A DNA stretch of 64,000 nucleotides from Anas platyrhynchos (Eukaryota > Chordata > Aves > Anseriformes > Anatidae): assembly GCF_047663525.1 (NCBI RefSeq), contig NC_092606.1:6508501-6572500 (forward strand), in the 5' to 3' direction. Under the pieces are notes generated by a model that saw only the letters and a list, made by a program, of their open reading frames with translations, searched no databases and was not told the DNA's origin. How positions within the stretch are numbered: the stretch's first letter is position 1; each line of letters opens with the position of its first letter. The position numbers were made by a program, and so were the translations under genes. This document shows, one piece after another, positions 41,141 to 54,187 of the stretch.

Positions 41141-42354
41141 CCCCCCTGGCTGCTGGCACCTAGGGGTGCTCTGGGGGCAGCTGGTGGGGGTGATGGGGGT
41201 GGTGGCTGTGTTAGCGGTTGGGGGTGCAGGTAAATTGGTAAATTTTAAAGTGGGAAAATAGAAATTAGCCAAAACACTCGGGAAATGAGGGGTTGGGGGG
41301 GGGGTAGTGAAGCCTTACAGAGCTCCCCGTGCCCCCAAGCAGGGTTTTTGTCCCTTTTATCAAAGGAGGGTGCTGTGTCCAGGGCTGCCCCCAGGTGCCA
41401 TTGGAGTGCCCTGCAGCTGGGGGGGGGGGGCCATGCAGAGCTGCTGGGGCACCCGCCCCCCTCCTGCAGAGCAGCTGATGAGAGGAAAAAAATAATAAAA
41501 TAAAAATAATAATAAAACCTGTTGTGACTTCTGAAGCTCTTTCAGGCAGGTTTGTGGGGTGGAAAATGAAGGTGCATGGGGGGGGCTTCTTGCTCTCCCC
41601 GCAGGGAGTTGCTGCAGGGGACTGGGGGCTGCCTCCCTCCCTGATCCCCTGGGATTTCAACTCCCCAGGAAAAGTTCCCCTTTGCTTTCTCACCCGGAGC
41701 CTCAAGAGGGCCCCCAGCACCCACTGAGATGTGTGAGGCCACAGCTGCCCTTTTGGTGCTGAACTGGGGTTACTGGGGGCTCCCCCAGTGCTGCTGGTGG
41801 TGGAAGCGGAGCTGCTGGTGTGGGGGGCTCGGGCCAGGCAGGAGGGGAGCTGGCAGGGCTGAGCTGACCTTTCTTGTATCAAAAGCAACGTGGGAAGGCG
41901 TTTCTGACCCATTTGCCCAAGGACGGCCTGGAAAAGCCACCACACCAGGTCCGCCTGAGGCAGAGCAAAGCTCTTACACCCTGCTGAGCTGCCTCTGGAC
42001 CTGGAGGCGTAAGATCCCCAGGCTGGGACACAGCTCAACAGGGCGACAAGATAACAAATTCCTCCTGGCAGAGCCTCAGCAGGGGCTTGCACAGCCTGTT
42101 GGCACTGCCTGCTGTGGCTCAGCCTCACAGCGTGAGCTGGTCGGGGCAACTGAGCGGGCGTTTTGGGGGCAGAGAAGCTGCAAGGAAGAATTCCTGGAGC
42201 TGTGACCCCGTGAAATGTTGTGGGGGCTGAGAGGCTGAGCGCTGGTATCCCTCGAGCTGAGAGCTGGGGCTCTCATCACAGGAGTGGGCTGCTGGGCTCC
42301 GATACAGACTTAGGCGTTAGACTGTGCCTGGGGGGCTGCAGGAGCATGCGACAT
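41141..42354. other. RAD51D/UNC45B head-to-head spacer
   Basis: GC-rich intergenic sequence with G runs (for example near 41418-41429) and an A/T-rich (AATAAA/AAT) patch at 41488-41518. A 294-codon minus-strand frame spans 41265-42149, but it has no family resemblance, and its hydrophobic stretch is simply the translated AAT patch. I treat it as chance. No other gene is visible. Confidence 0.5.
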
Positions 42355-42439
42355 GGGTGGGATTCCCATCAGGGTGGGATTTCCATTAGGGTGGGATTCC
42401 CAGCAGGATGGGATTTCCATCAGGGTGGGATTTCCAGCA
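42355..42439 (+). repeat. 17-bp minisatellite, five copies
   Basis: Five head-to-tail units: 42355-42371, 42372-42388, 42389-42405, 42406-42422 and 42423-42439. Unit consensus is GGGTGGGATTYCCAKCA, with one to three changes between copies. A degenerate GTTCGGGCTCC follows. Every unit carries GGGATTYCCA, close to the NF-kB consensus except at the final base. It lies about 400 bp upstream of the UNC45B TATA box. Confidence 0.9.
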
Positions 42440-42544
42440 GTTCGGGCTCCCCAAAGCCCTGCAGGGAGGTGGCAGTGCTGGATGCTTCCCCCCCGAGGGC
42501 CTTCTGGAAGGTGCTGGGCACTGCTGCAGCTGCCGGCACGGGGC

Positions 42545-42564
42545 CACTTGTCCCTGTGCAGCTG
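42545..42564 (+). promoter_or_regulatory. UNC45B: Paired E-boxes upstream of UNC45B
   Basis: CACTTG at 42545-42550 and CAGCTG at 42559-42564 are two CANNTG motifs 14 bp apart, about 270 bp upstream of the TATA box. Closely spaced E-boxes are typical MyoD-family targets, which fits the striated-muscle expression of UNC45B. Functional use is inferred. Confidence 0.4.
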
Positions 42565-42834
42565 TCTCGTGCGTCCCTAAATAGAAAGGGAGACGGGTCT
42601 GAGCGCTGGGACAGGGGTCAGCCAGCCCAGCCGTGGGCTTTTTTTGGCACAAAGCCCTCCCATTCCTGCTCCCCCTGCCCTGTGCAGCTCCCCAGGTTGA
42701 GGAAAGCTGAGATCCATCCTGGCGGGTGGGAGAGCATCCCCTCTCGCTGCGGGGAGCCGCGTCCCCATGCACGGTGTGTCCCCCCTGAGCTGGGCTGGCT
42801 GCTGGCGCCCTGGCTCGCAGCCCTCCCCGGGCAC

Positions 42835-42841
42835 TATATAG
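42835..42841 (+). promoter_or_regulatory. UNC45B: UNC45B TATA box
   Basis: TATATAG in CACTATATAGCAGG lies about 490 bp upstream of the start codon, with GC-rich sequence on either side. Transcription would start near 42865-42872. The start codon lies directly after an intron acceptor, so a non-coding first exon is required. Its donor is unresolved: candidates include GT at 42901, 43113 and 43134. Confidence 0.55.
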
Positions 42842-43330
42842 CAGGGGAAGGGGACAGGCTGCGGTGACAGGTGACACTGACACGCACCAGGAGCTGCCAG
42901 GTCCTGCCCAAACTTGGAGTGGAAGGCGAGCTCTTTCCTGAGCCGTACGGACCCTACGCAGTGCCGGCGGACTTCTCAAACTGCTTTTTGTTATTTTATT
43001 TTTTTTTTCCATTTATTAATTGGCCCTTAAGGATCGACAACTGTGGGAAAAGCTTCTGAGGAGCCACAGCTTTGAGGAGCAGTTTGATTTTCCAAACACT
43101 TCAGCCCGGTAATCTGCTTTTATTCATGTGTGTGGTAATTACTCGCTGGGCTCATGGTGAAGCTCAGCTCGGAGGCGTGGGCGGGCGACCCTGCTGGCAC
43201 GGGCAGCAGCAAACAGAATGGGCACAAAATCCACGTTTTTCCTTAAAACTCCCAAACAGCCTAAAACATGCATCTTTTTTTTTTTTTTTTTTTTAAAAAA
43301 TTTATTTATTTTTTTCCCTCTGCCCCCTAG

Positions 43331-46300
43331 ATGGAGGATCCCATCCAGCTGAAAGAGGAAGGCAATAAATACTTCCAGGCCAGCGACTATGAGAAAGCCG
43401 CTCAGAGCTACACGCAGGCCATCAAGCTCAGCAAGGACAAGGCGCTGCAGGCAGTGCTGTACCGCAACAGGGCAGCGTGCTTCCTGAAGAAGGTGAGGAA
43501 AGCTCCCCCTTTCCATCCCCACAGGGCTGAGCACACCAGTTTAGCTCAGCGATGGTCCCATTTAATCGTTTTGAAGTGCAAGCTTTCGGCAGCCACCCTG
43601 CCCCATCTTACGGGGGCTCTGTGAGCCCTGCCTGGGGGTGCAGGGGCATTGCTTGCTGCCTGTCTCAGCACGAAACAGGCACGGATCTGCAGCAAAATGA
43701 GTTGCTAGCTCTGTACCAAAACTGTCTCAGCTGTCCGCAAGGCTTTAGCAGGTCGTTTGCGTCCCCTCTTCCACTGCTGCCTGCCGTTTGTTGCTGCAGC
43801 AGTGTCTGCTCTCACCCACCCTGCAGACGTTTTCCTCTTTTCCCTCCATCAGTGATGAGAAATGACCTAAACCTCCTCCAGAGCTCTCTCTCCCACCCTC
43901 CCTAGGCTCCTACTGGTTTCACTGGGGTGTCCAGTTAGCGGGAGCAGAGGCCACAGTTGCCTCAGCAGCGGGAACGTTCCCTGGTGTTGCACTGCTAACA
44001 AATTGCCGTTCTGGTTTGACAGGAGGAATATGCCAAGGCAGCCTCGGATGCGTCGAGAGGTAAGGAGGGGGCAGATTTTAGAAAGTAGAGCTGTTTTTCA
44101 CACTCACTGCTCTCAGGAGCTGCAGTCGCTGTGAAGCAGATCATGATTTACATGGGGGGATCCTGAGAAGCAAACTGTGATGCCTGGTCTCTCGGATCCC
44201 TTTCCCAGCCATCGACATCAATTCTTCGGATATCAAGGCCTTGTACCGGCGCAGCCAAGCTCTGGAAAAACTGGGGAAATTGGACCAAGCGTTCAAAGAT
44301 GCTCAGAAATGTGCTACCATCGAGCCCCGCAACAAAAACTTCCAGGAGACCCTGAGGCGGCTGGGGGCCGACATCCAGGAGAAGGTAAATTTGGGGGGAG
44401 CAGTCCCAGGCTCACAGCCCAGAGGTGGGAAGTCCGAGGTCACTGCTTGCTCTGGGGTCTTGCTGGATCATTGGTCATACCAAAAATTTACAGCAGTGTA
44501 GGGGGATAAACAGGCTCTGGAACTGGAAGTTCCTACTTGAAGCATGGAAATCTGAGGATCAGATTGAGTGGGTAAATTAAAAAGCTTCACAGCTTGCTCC
44601 CGAGGCTGGGCTGGCCCTGAACATCTTGGTAAGGTCCTGGTAAGGAGCTGGACTGGCTTCAGACGGGGCCTGGAAGTCCCCATGTGGACTGGGCCCTCCA
44701 CAGAGGAGCTGTGTCCCTTCCCTGCACCTCAAAGCACCACAAGGTCTCAGACGATGGCTCAGGGTTTGGGCCCCTGTGTCTGAAACAGGCAATCGATGCT
44801 GTTTCTGAGACGTTACACTTGCTTTGTTGTTCAGCTCACTGCCTGCTAGTCGGAGGCCTGTGGTTGTCTTGAAGGGAAAAGGAAAAATTGCCTCTTGGTT
44901 TTCTGCCTCTGACGCTCCGTGCTCTCTGTTGGCACAGCTGCGCATTCAGTTCTCCACGGACCTGAGGGTGCAGAAGATGTTTGAGATCCTGCTGGATGAG
45001 AACAGCGAGAAGGAGAAGCGAGAGAAGGTGAGAAGCGCCCCGGCCTTGCCCAAATTGCTGTTGTTTAACGCCAGAGGCCCCTGTGAGGAGCTGAAGGCCG
45101 CCTTCCCTTCCCTTCCCCTGATGCGATTTCTTGGAGAAACCTCTCGGTGGGGTCAGAGCTGTGCACTTCTCCTGCCAGCTGGGCGCCTGCAGCTCCCCCC
45201 AGCACATCCCAGGTCTGGGAGTTTGGTGGAGGAATTTTGGAGGCCGGGGTCGTGCTGCTAACGTGTCCTCTTGCCTCCCCCCACCAGGCTGCGAACAACC
45301 TCATAGTCCTGGGGCGGGAGGAAGCGGGCGCCGAGAGGATTTTCCAGAACAACGGGGTCAGCTTGCTGCTGCAGCTGATAGAAACCAAAAATGCTGAGCT
45401 GATCCTGGCAGCCGTGAGGACGCTTTCGGGCATGTGCACGGGACATAAGGCTCGGGTAAGCAGCGGGGTGCTCGGGACCTTCACCGCTCTTGTCTTGCAC
45501 CTGGGGAGTGGAAAATCAATCGTCGGCAATGTTTGTGAGCAGCGGGGATTTATTCTCCTTCTGCTTCTTGCAGGGAAAAAAATTGAAATCCTACAAATGG
45601 CATTTTTAACTCTGGGGAAGACAAGACAAATAAGGAAGTGGGTTAACACAGACCAAAGAAACTGATCCTATCACTGTGCTCCTGACCCCTGAGGTCAAAG
45701 CTGTGCTCCTCGTGGTGCCTTTCTGTGTGCTGGTGAAGCAAAATTTAGGATGTCATCACCACTAGTGGTGGTGGGCAGGGCTGGGTCAAGCCCCAGTCCT
45801 TTGCCACAGGTCTCAAGAAAGCAACAAATGACTTGGTCTCTACAGGAAAGTTTTGCCCGAGACTTCTGTTAGAGGAAGGAAAGCAGAGAGGATCTGCAAG
45901 ACAGTTCAGATTCCTGGGAGGGGTCGCAAGGGAAGTCCCAGCAGTCTGAGCCAGCTAGTATCTAGCTTGAAATCAAGTTTTTGTCGTGCAAAATGGCCCA
46001 TGAGAGGTCCCGTCTGCTACACGTGTGTGTCCACCTCCTGCTTGCAGCCAACACGAGCATGGATGTCCGTGCAGTGGTGTGAAGGAGGAGGGGGGGAACT
46101 ATAACATGACAGAAGATGGATAACACCTCGGATAAAAATCCAGTGCTGTGGACACCTATTTGCTTTCTGAAACCTTCATTTCTGACAACTCTGGAGTTTT
46201 AGGAGTTGTTTTATAAATGAATATTAGGCTAAAAAGCAAAGCTGCCCTGTGCAGACTCAGGATTCACCCAAGAAAATTCTTTTTTTACGAGCCAAGCCTG

Positions 46301-49300
46301 ACTTTTGTAAAGCATGCAGGAAGGACAGGCTCTTCCCCTTTGCTGACTGCTGCTTGGTTTTCTCCTTTCTGGGGCCAGGCCACTGCGATTCTGCACTACC
46401 TGGGCATCGACAACATCTGTATGTGGATGTCGGTGGACAACGAGGAGATCTCCCTGGCTGTCTGCAACCTCCTGCAGACCATCACTGACTGCTTGCTGGG
46501 CCAGGGCAAAGAGGAGCAGCACGGGAAGGAGGAGGCTCTGGTCCTAGGTAATGTGCAGTCCCTTGGTCTGTCCGGAGAAACAGGTGCTTTCTGCTCTGCC
46601 TTAAACACCTACATTGCAGCCATGTGGTGGCTTTGAGTGGTTTTCACTGGATTCGCCAGCTTTCAGAGAAAACTTCTCCTAACTGGCTGCTACTGCCTTG
46701 CTTCTGTAGATACTAAAAAAGACTTGAGGATGATCACAACACGTTTGCTGGATATGTTGGTCAGTAAGAAAGTGTCTGGGCAAGGACGAGACCGAGCTCT
46801 CAACCTCCTCAACAAGAACATACCGAGGAAAGACCTGAAAGACCACGACAACAGCAGGACCATCTTTGTCATTGACAACGGTGAGTCCTTCCCCTCCGTT
46901 CCTGCTCTGGCCTGGGAGGCACGGAGCTGCCTATTGCTTGAATAGCTGGAAAACTGTTCCTCTCTACAAAATGAATTCACTCTTTTTTTTGTTTTTTTTT
47001 TTTTTTATTTGGTGCATGCAAGCCTGGAGCAAATTCAGAGCTTATTAGCAGGAAACAGTTTTAAGGTTAAGAGGAAAAAAAAGCATGTATGACAACAAGA
47101 TCTCTTCAGTTTCCAGAGAATTGGTTTAAGCTTCTCCAGTTAGTTTATTCCAGTGTATTTGCTGATGCCTGTAATGTTAGGGCAATTTGGCTTGCATAAA
47201 TTGGGTGCCTTAGGCAGGAGGAGATGAAAAACTGCTGGGTTTCCTGGACGCTTGAATTTAATTTCTAAAGGGGGGAGGGTTAATGTGTGGGCTGTTTTAT
47301 ATCAATTCCAATGTGTGCGTGTTACCATTTTGGTGAAAGTTATTTAATAATGCTTCTAGCAAAAGGAGGGTTGAGACACCCAGAGTCACTTGAGGGTCAT
47401 GACTTCTCCCCAGTAAGAGCCTCCAGCCTGGGAGGTCAGGGGGCTCAACGCCTCCTGACCCAGCTGGGGCCCCGCTGCACAGTTCTGCTTCTTCGAGAGC
47501 TGGATAAATGCTCCATGCTGCAAACCTACAACCCACCAGCAGAAAGTCCCAGTAAATATCTCAATAGCTTCTTTGTCTACAGCTTACGTGATTAGGCTAT
47601 AAAAAACTAAGATGGTTGTTTTGTTGCAAGAACCCTGCAAACTATCCCAAATGTTGCCCAGGCCCTCTCAGCTCTAGCAGCCCTATCACTTCATTGTTCC
47701 CAGGCTTAAAAAAGATACTGAAAGTGGTGGGCCAGATTCCTGAGATGCCTGACTGCCTGCCACTGACAGAGAACACCCAGCTGACTGCGTCCATCCTCCT
47801 CAATAAGCTGTACGACGACCTGCGCTGCGACCCGGAGCGTGACAACTACCGGGTGATCTGCGAGGAGTACATCAAGTGAGTCGGGTGGGCTCGGGGTGCA
47901 GGAGGGCTAAAGAAAGCGACGGGCTCTGGCAGTGCAGCTAGATGCCAGACTGAGGCCCTGGGGGACGATTTGCTTGAGATCCTGCACAATTCCTCAGCAT
48001 GGGTCCTCGAATCCTCGCGTACTCCTACCTGCTGGATCATGACCTTTGCATGGATTTGGGCTGGGTTGCGTCCCAAATACCTACATATTTCACCAGCGGA
48101 GTGAAATCCAGCAGAGAAATGAAGGACCTGTTATCCTCTTGAAACAAAACTGCTCTCTATGTCCCTGCTTCCCCTGCCAGAATGCAACAAAGGGGATCCC
48201 TCGGACAACCTGAACATCTCTCTATGTCCCACCCCACCATTCCTGGTGCCCTAGCTCTCCCATGGGGTGCAGTAGCAGTGGGTCTAGCTTTCCAGCTGCC
48301 CCCGATCTGGTCGAGGACATTCCCTGTCCAAAAATAACTACCCAAGGGAATGAGAACAGTGAGCAGCCACTGAGCCATGTGCTGACTCCCTCTGTCCCAT
48401 GCAGGAGCAAAATCGACCCCCAGAACATGGACAAGACACTCCACGCCATCCAGATGGTGTCTGGGGTTCTGCAAGGGCCCTTCGACTTAGGCAACAAGCT
48501 GCTGGGCATGAAGGGAGTCATGGAGATGATGGTTGCCCTGTGTGGGTCCGAGAGGGAGATTGACCAGCTGGTGGCTGTGGAAGCCCTCATCCACGCCTCC
48601 ACCAAGCTGAGCCGGGCCACTTTCATCATCTCTAACGGAGTGACGCTCCTGAAGGAGATCTACAAGAAGACCAAGAATGAGAAGATCAAAATCCGAGCTC
48701 TGGTGGTAAGGATGTCAGCCTCCTGCCTCTTCTCCACCTGCCCTGCTCCCCACCGTGCCCATGGACTTGAGAGAGGGAGGAGGTCCTGGGAATGTGCTGG
48801 GTCACCCCTTGCAGCTGGGGGATGGCTTCTGGTGCTTCCCCTGCAAGACAGGGGGAGAGAGCAGACCAGAAAAGCACAGGGTTTTTTGGCAACATTGAAG
48901 GCAAAACTGGTTAAAGACATCCCGTGAGAGCACAGAATCGGACTGCTGTGCTACGAGCTAAAAAAATCTCCTGGGTATTGGGATGTTTCCTCTTAGACCT
49001 GACTTCAAATTTTAGATATGGGATTAGGCTGATTCTGGGCAGCACCACTAGAGGATTAATGAACCTTTCTCCCTGGTGTATTTTCTTCTTCCTCCTCAGG
49101 GTCTCTGCAAGCTGGGCTCAGCAGGAGGGACAGATTATGGACTGCGACAGTTTGCTGAGGGGTCCACCGAGAAGCTAGCCAAGCAGTGCCGAAAGTGAGT
49201 TTTACCTGGTCTTTTCTCCTGTTATTCCATACTTTCTCAAAATACAATATGCTTCTTCCCCATGAGATCCTGTCCACGCATTGCCTTCATTTCTTGTTGC

Positions 49301-52300
49301 TTCTTGACAGCTGATAATGCCCGTGGGGCCATTGCTCCAGGACCTGGAGCTCTTTAAAGCCTCAAGCAGCTGGTGTTCCCCCTGTCTCAGTGCTGTGTGG
49401 CTGTCCTAATCTGTTCCTCCCTGAGGCCTTTAGGTCCCTCGCGTTGGGCCATGGGAGGAGGTCCTGTCTCAAGGGACCCAGAAGGGAGTTGCAGCAGGAC
49501 CTACGTACAGGTTCAGGCCTGACGCAGTTCTCAGCCCATCTTAATTTTTTCCTCTCAAATAAATTAGTGCTGGCTCCTGAGATAAATTCGGATTTCTCTC
49601 TTCCAGGTGGTTGTGCAACACCACCATTGATGCCCGCACCAGGAAGTGGGCCGTGGAAGGACTGGCATACCTGACCCTTGATGCAGATGTGAAAGATGAC
49701 TTCGTGGAAGACGAGCAAGCCCTGCAAGCTATGTTTGAATTAGCCAAGGTGCTTTCCCCTTACCTTGTTCTCTCATTCCTTTGGTAGCATCGAGCTCTCC
49801 AGAGTAACACTGTCTCCCCAAGACAGCAAAGTTGTGACCCCAAAGTCTCATCTGTATCTAGCCTAGCAAAATTTCAGGTTTTCAGCAGCTGAGACACCTC
49901 AAGCTTGTTCTCATCCTGGTCTTCTCCCAGGAGTGTGGAAGGTTGCTCTTACCTTTACTATCAGTAGGTGTTCCTGCACAAAAACGAAAAGCATCAAGAT
50001 TCTGACAGCATCTGATGAGGCCACATCCTGTTTAACGTTGATTTCCATTTTTCCCTGACCTGGGGATAAGCCAATGGGCACTTCAGCTAGGACTGCCACC
50101 ATGGAGGCTTGCAGTCTGGGGACACGTTTCCCTGCCACGTTCTCTTCACCCTCACATGAACTTGTATGTTTCTGTGCAGATGAGTGACAAGACTATCCTG
50201 TATTCTGTGGCTTCTGCGCTGGTGAACTGCTCCAACAGCTACGACACCAAGGAGCTGGTCCCGGAGCTGGTACAACTGGCAAAATTCTCCAAGCAGCACG
50301 TGCCTGAGGAGCATCCAAAGGTAGGTTGGAGGAGATGCTCAGATCTGAAGATTTTCTTCAGTGTATTGCTTGTCACAGACCTCAGGCCTCCTGGCTCCCA
50401 GGCTATGAGGCTGCAATCTCTGTGCTCTCCAGCCAGGCTTGGCTGTAGTCGAGCAGGATGGGGGCTGCTGAGGAGCTGACCCCTTTCCAATGTCCCCCCC
50501 TGCCAGGACAAGAAAGATTTCGTTGTGAAGAGAGTGAAGCGGTTGCTGAAAGCCGGCGTCGTCTCTGCATTGGCCTGCATGGTGAAGGCAGACAGTGCCA
50601 TCCTGACGGACCAGAGCAAGGAGCTCATAGCCAGGTGCCTGCCTTCTGTCCTGGGAGCCGGGGGTGCTGGGCTGAGATGGGTGCCTGGGCTGGCTCCTTG
50701 TTTGTGGGGTGGTGCCTATGGGGGCAGGATGAAACGGGGGTGGAGAAAAGGCTTAAGCACAAAGCCTTTCTTAACCTATTTCATAAAAATGCTCGTGCTG
50801 GCATCGAAGCTGGCTTACGGGGCTGTCTTGCAAGTCTGCGTTGCGAATTTCTAGTCACCCGTACTGGTTATTGCCGTCTGGCATGGCTGTTTCACTGAGC
50901 GATGCTGTGCTTTGCAGGGTGTTTCTTGCATTGTGTGAGGACCCCAAGGACCGCGGGACCATCGTCGCTCAAGGTGGTGGAAAGGTGATGACTCTTATCT
51001 GCCTGGTGTGCATCTAATGTCTGTCGGGAGCCTACAGTGAGGGAAGGCGGCAGAAAAGCCTGAGCTGTCCTGGTAGGCCCTGGGGCACAGACTGGCTGCA
51101 GTCTTAGCTCTGCAAGCCTCTAATGAAGCTTGCAATGAACCTCTAATGAACCTTGAAATAACTATTTGTCAGCTTCCAGCTCTGGCATGGTGCATGTATG
51201 AGAGCAAATGGAAAACATCACTGTAGGCTACTGTCCAGACCCATTTCTCCAAGAGACAAATCTTTAGGATATTTTAAACTTATCTTAGCATACATCAAGG
51301 CCATCCCGTGAATCTTCTCAGGGGCATTTAATGCTTTCCTCTGTGTCACTAGGCCCTGATACCTCTGGCTCTGGAAGGTACAGATGTTGGCAAGATAAAG
51401 GCTTCTCATGCTCTGGCAAAAATTGCTGCTATTTCCAATCCAGATATAGCATTCCCAGGAGAGAGGGTAAGTTAAAAATATATATATATAATAATTAACT
51501 TCACTAGCAAATGGAAATTGCCAAGATCTGAAAGCTGGAAAAGCGGTGACACGTGTGACATGCTCTGTCATAGGTGTATGAAGTGGTGAGGCCCCTTGTC
51601 AGCCTGCTGAACACAGAGAGAGATGGCCTCCAGAATTATGAGGCTCTGTTAGGTCTCACTAACTTCTCAGGAAGAAGTGACAAACTTAGGTGAGTGTACC
51701 TGCTTTTTGACCTACCTTTCTTTCCCATACACTTTATCAGGAGTGATTTTTTTATTTTATTTTTTTATCAGGAGTGAATTTCAGTTCAATGCTTTTCTTC
51801 CAGGACTGCAAAGACTGATTAATTTGAGCTACCTTTGGCAGAGATAAAAAGGTCTTAGAACAGAAACATTAATATAATAATAATCAGTAAGAATAATTGC
51901 ATGTTTTCCCCTAGAAAAATGAAAAACAATGTGAATTCAATTGGAATTAGATAAGGGATGAAGCATGTGTCATGAGTTTCACGAGCCGTGGGCTCAGATT
52001 TATGTCAAGCCCTTCCCTGCCTCCCCTCTGTCTGCAGTTAATATTTTAGTGTGACTATGGCATGTCCCATTATCTGTTTTGACTCCTCTTCAACACAGGA
52101 TGAAGATAGTCAAGGAGAAGGCATTGCCAGACATTGAAAACTACATGTTTGAGAACCATGACCAACTTCGACAGGCAGCCACAGAGTGCATGTGCAACCT
52201 GGTGGTCAACAAGGAGGTAACTCACTCTGCATCTCAGACCTGACTCCACGCACCAGCTTGTGAGCCACCTCGCATGCATAACTGTGTTGTCTCTGGATAT

Positions 52301-53640
52301 CATGTGGTGTTTTTTTTTCAGGTACAGGAGCGGTTCGTGGCTGATGGAAATGACCGGCTGAAGTTGGTGGTGTTACTGTGTGGTGAGGATGATGAGAAAG
52401 TGCAGAGGGCAGCAGCAGGAGCCCTGGCCATGCTTACGGCAGCACAAAAGAAACTCTGCTCTAAGATGACTGAAGTGGTAAGACCATCAGTAGAATTGCT
52501 GGCAGTGTAGAGGTAACCTTGAAAGGGGCCTGGCTCAGTGAAAATGCTCATAAGGAAGATGTAGTCTACCAGATGGCTAACAAGGAGCTTAGTGGTGAAG
52601 CTGAGACCCAGGTGTGCATGCTCCTAGTTCACTCAGGCACAAACTAAAACAGTCTTGTTTATATCAGCCTCCGAGACTTCATCTCAGATGAAACATTTTT
52701 ATGTCGCTATTCCTCAAGTGAGGTCCAGCATACTAACATCAAACAAGGTTAGGAATGCAGAATGGTATTCAGTATAGATCCTTAAAACCTGCCTTACGTA
52801 ACCTGAAATCCAAACCTTGCTTCATTCAGAAATGAAAAGAGCTTGATCAGTAATGTATTGGGCTTCACAGATACCAAAACATCTCCGCTTCCTGCAGAGA
52901 TCTCTAGTCCTGAGTGCAGACCCTGCACAGCAATAGCTGAGGCTGACAAACCCTCTGTTAGTGGCACACATGCTGATGTTGGACACTGGGGTTTGTTCGA
53001 ATACAAATCATCAATCAAGCCAAAGGAGGGGCTCAGGAGAATTACTGGGGGGAGAGGACTGCTTCCAGTCACCTCAGCTGTGTTGCTTCTCTAGCAAGAT
53101 TCTCTGCTCAGAGATTATGCAGCAGCATAAATGTGGAACTTCTGTTTTATGTGGTGCTAGGGTCACGAAAACTCCTGATGGGGGGGGGGGCGGGCAATAT
53201 GTGAAGGGGTTCACAATTTTGGAGTCAGGTTTCCTTAGATACAGAACCAACTAACCATACCTGACATAAATATGAAGAGGTGAGTCCCTGTTCTTCCGCT
53301 GGGACATGCCTCGCCAAACTTGTGTTCTTGGTTGAGGTATTCTTCAAACCAGTACTAATGATATCTCCCTTCCTTGAAGACCACCCAGTGGCTTGAAATC
53401 CTGCAGAGGCTCTGCTTGCACGATAACATGGAAGTGCAGCACCGTGGACTGGTCATCACTTTCAATTTAATCAGCGCCGACAAAGAGCTAGCGAAGAAGG
53501 TGGTGGAGACAGAGCTCCTAGAGATCCTGACCTTCATCGGCAAGCAAGAAGATGATCCCAAGAAGCAGCACATCATTAATGTAGCACGTGATTGCCTCAC
53601 AAAATGCATGGATTATGGACTGATCAAACCTCTCTCTTGA
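43331..53640 (+). CDS. UNC45B: UNC45B, striated-muscle myosin chaperone
   Basis: Nineteen coding exons: 43331-43492, 44023-44059, 44209-44384, 44938-45027, 45288-45455, 46379-46547, 46710-46880, 47704-47875, 48405-48705, 49100-49194, 49607-49748, 50180-50320, 50507-50634, 50918-50984, 51353-51466, 51574-51689, 52099-52216, 52322-52477, 53380-53640. The ATG directly follows the acceptor CCCCCTAG. All phases close, giving 927 aa with a TGA at 53638. Residues about 5-120 are a TPR domain ([30 protein letters not shown]) ending exactly at the 44384 exon border. The rest is armadillo-like: a central domain, then the UCS domain (about 510-927) that holds the myosin motor. In the family the TPR binds the Hsp90 C-terminus and UCS folds myosin heads in the sarcomere. 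[22 protein letters not shown] and the C-terminus [11 protein letters not shown] match human closely. Confidence 0.97.
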
Positions 53641-54187
53641 GCATGAGGAAATGAAAAGTACTGAAAAAGGCTGAGTGGGGAGAAAAAAAAAAGCTACTGG
53701 GAAACGAGGAGAACAGAGCCATGAAGAAAACCTATTCCCATTGTCAAGGCATAGACTAGAGCTGGGGGACAGTTTTAGGAGATCAGAAACTGTATTAGGG
53801 AAAGGGTGACATTTGCATGAGAAATTTGGAAAATGTCCATCTGAATAGATTCTAGATGGTGTAAATTATTTCTTTGTCCCCATTCAGCTGATAATACTTA
53901 AAAGTTTCAAGGCCTAGCTATGGTAAGAGTTGGTTGTTCGGGAAATGTGCCAGGGGCTGTTGAAGAAAACTCAACTGAAATTGGTTCTGCAGCCATCCAC
54001 AGCTCCTGGTACTTCAGTAATTGCTACCAATGATGGAACCAGGAGGAGGTTTAATTGCATCCCATCCTGCATTCAGAAAAGAAGTTGGCTGTTAGTTGTG
54101 TGCTTTTTTTTTTGTGTTGTTCATTTTTGGTATTTTTAAATGTTTTTAAGTGGTGTGTCAGAGTTTGAGGCTGGAGGATGAACTTTT
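53641..54187 (+). other. UNC45B: UNC45B 3'UTR
   Basis: The sequence from the stop to the first AATAAA is 547 nt with no coding signal. T runs near 54105-54114 and a T/G-rich stretch precede the poly(A) signal. Confidence 0.7.

Noticed and set aside
41265-42149. 294-codon minus-strand ORF between RAD51D and UNC45B
   Set aside because: GC-rich spacer where stops are rare. Composition is Ser/Pro/Ala-rich with no domain, the hydrophobic run is a translated AAT-rich patch, and there is no splice or promoter context.
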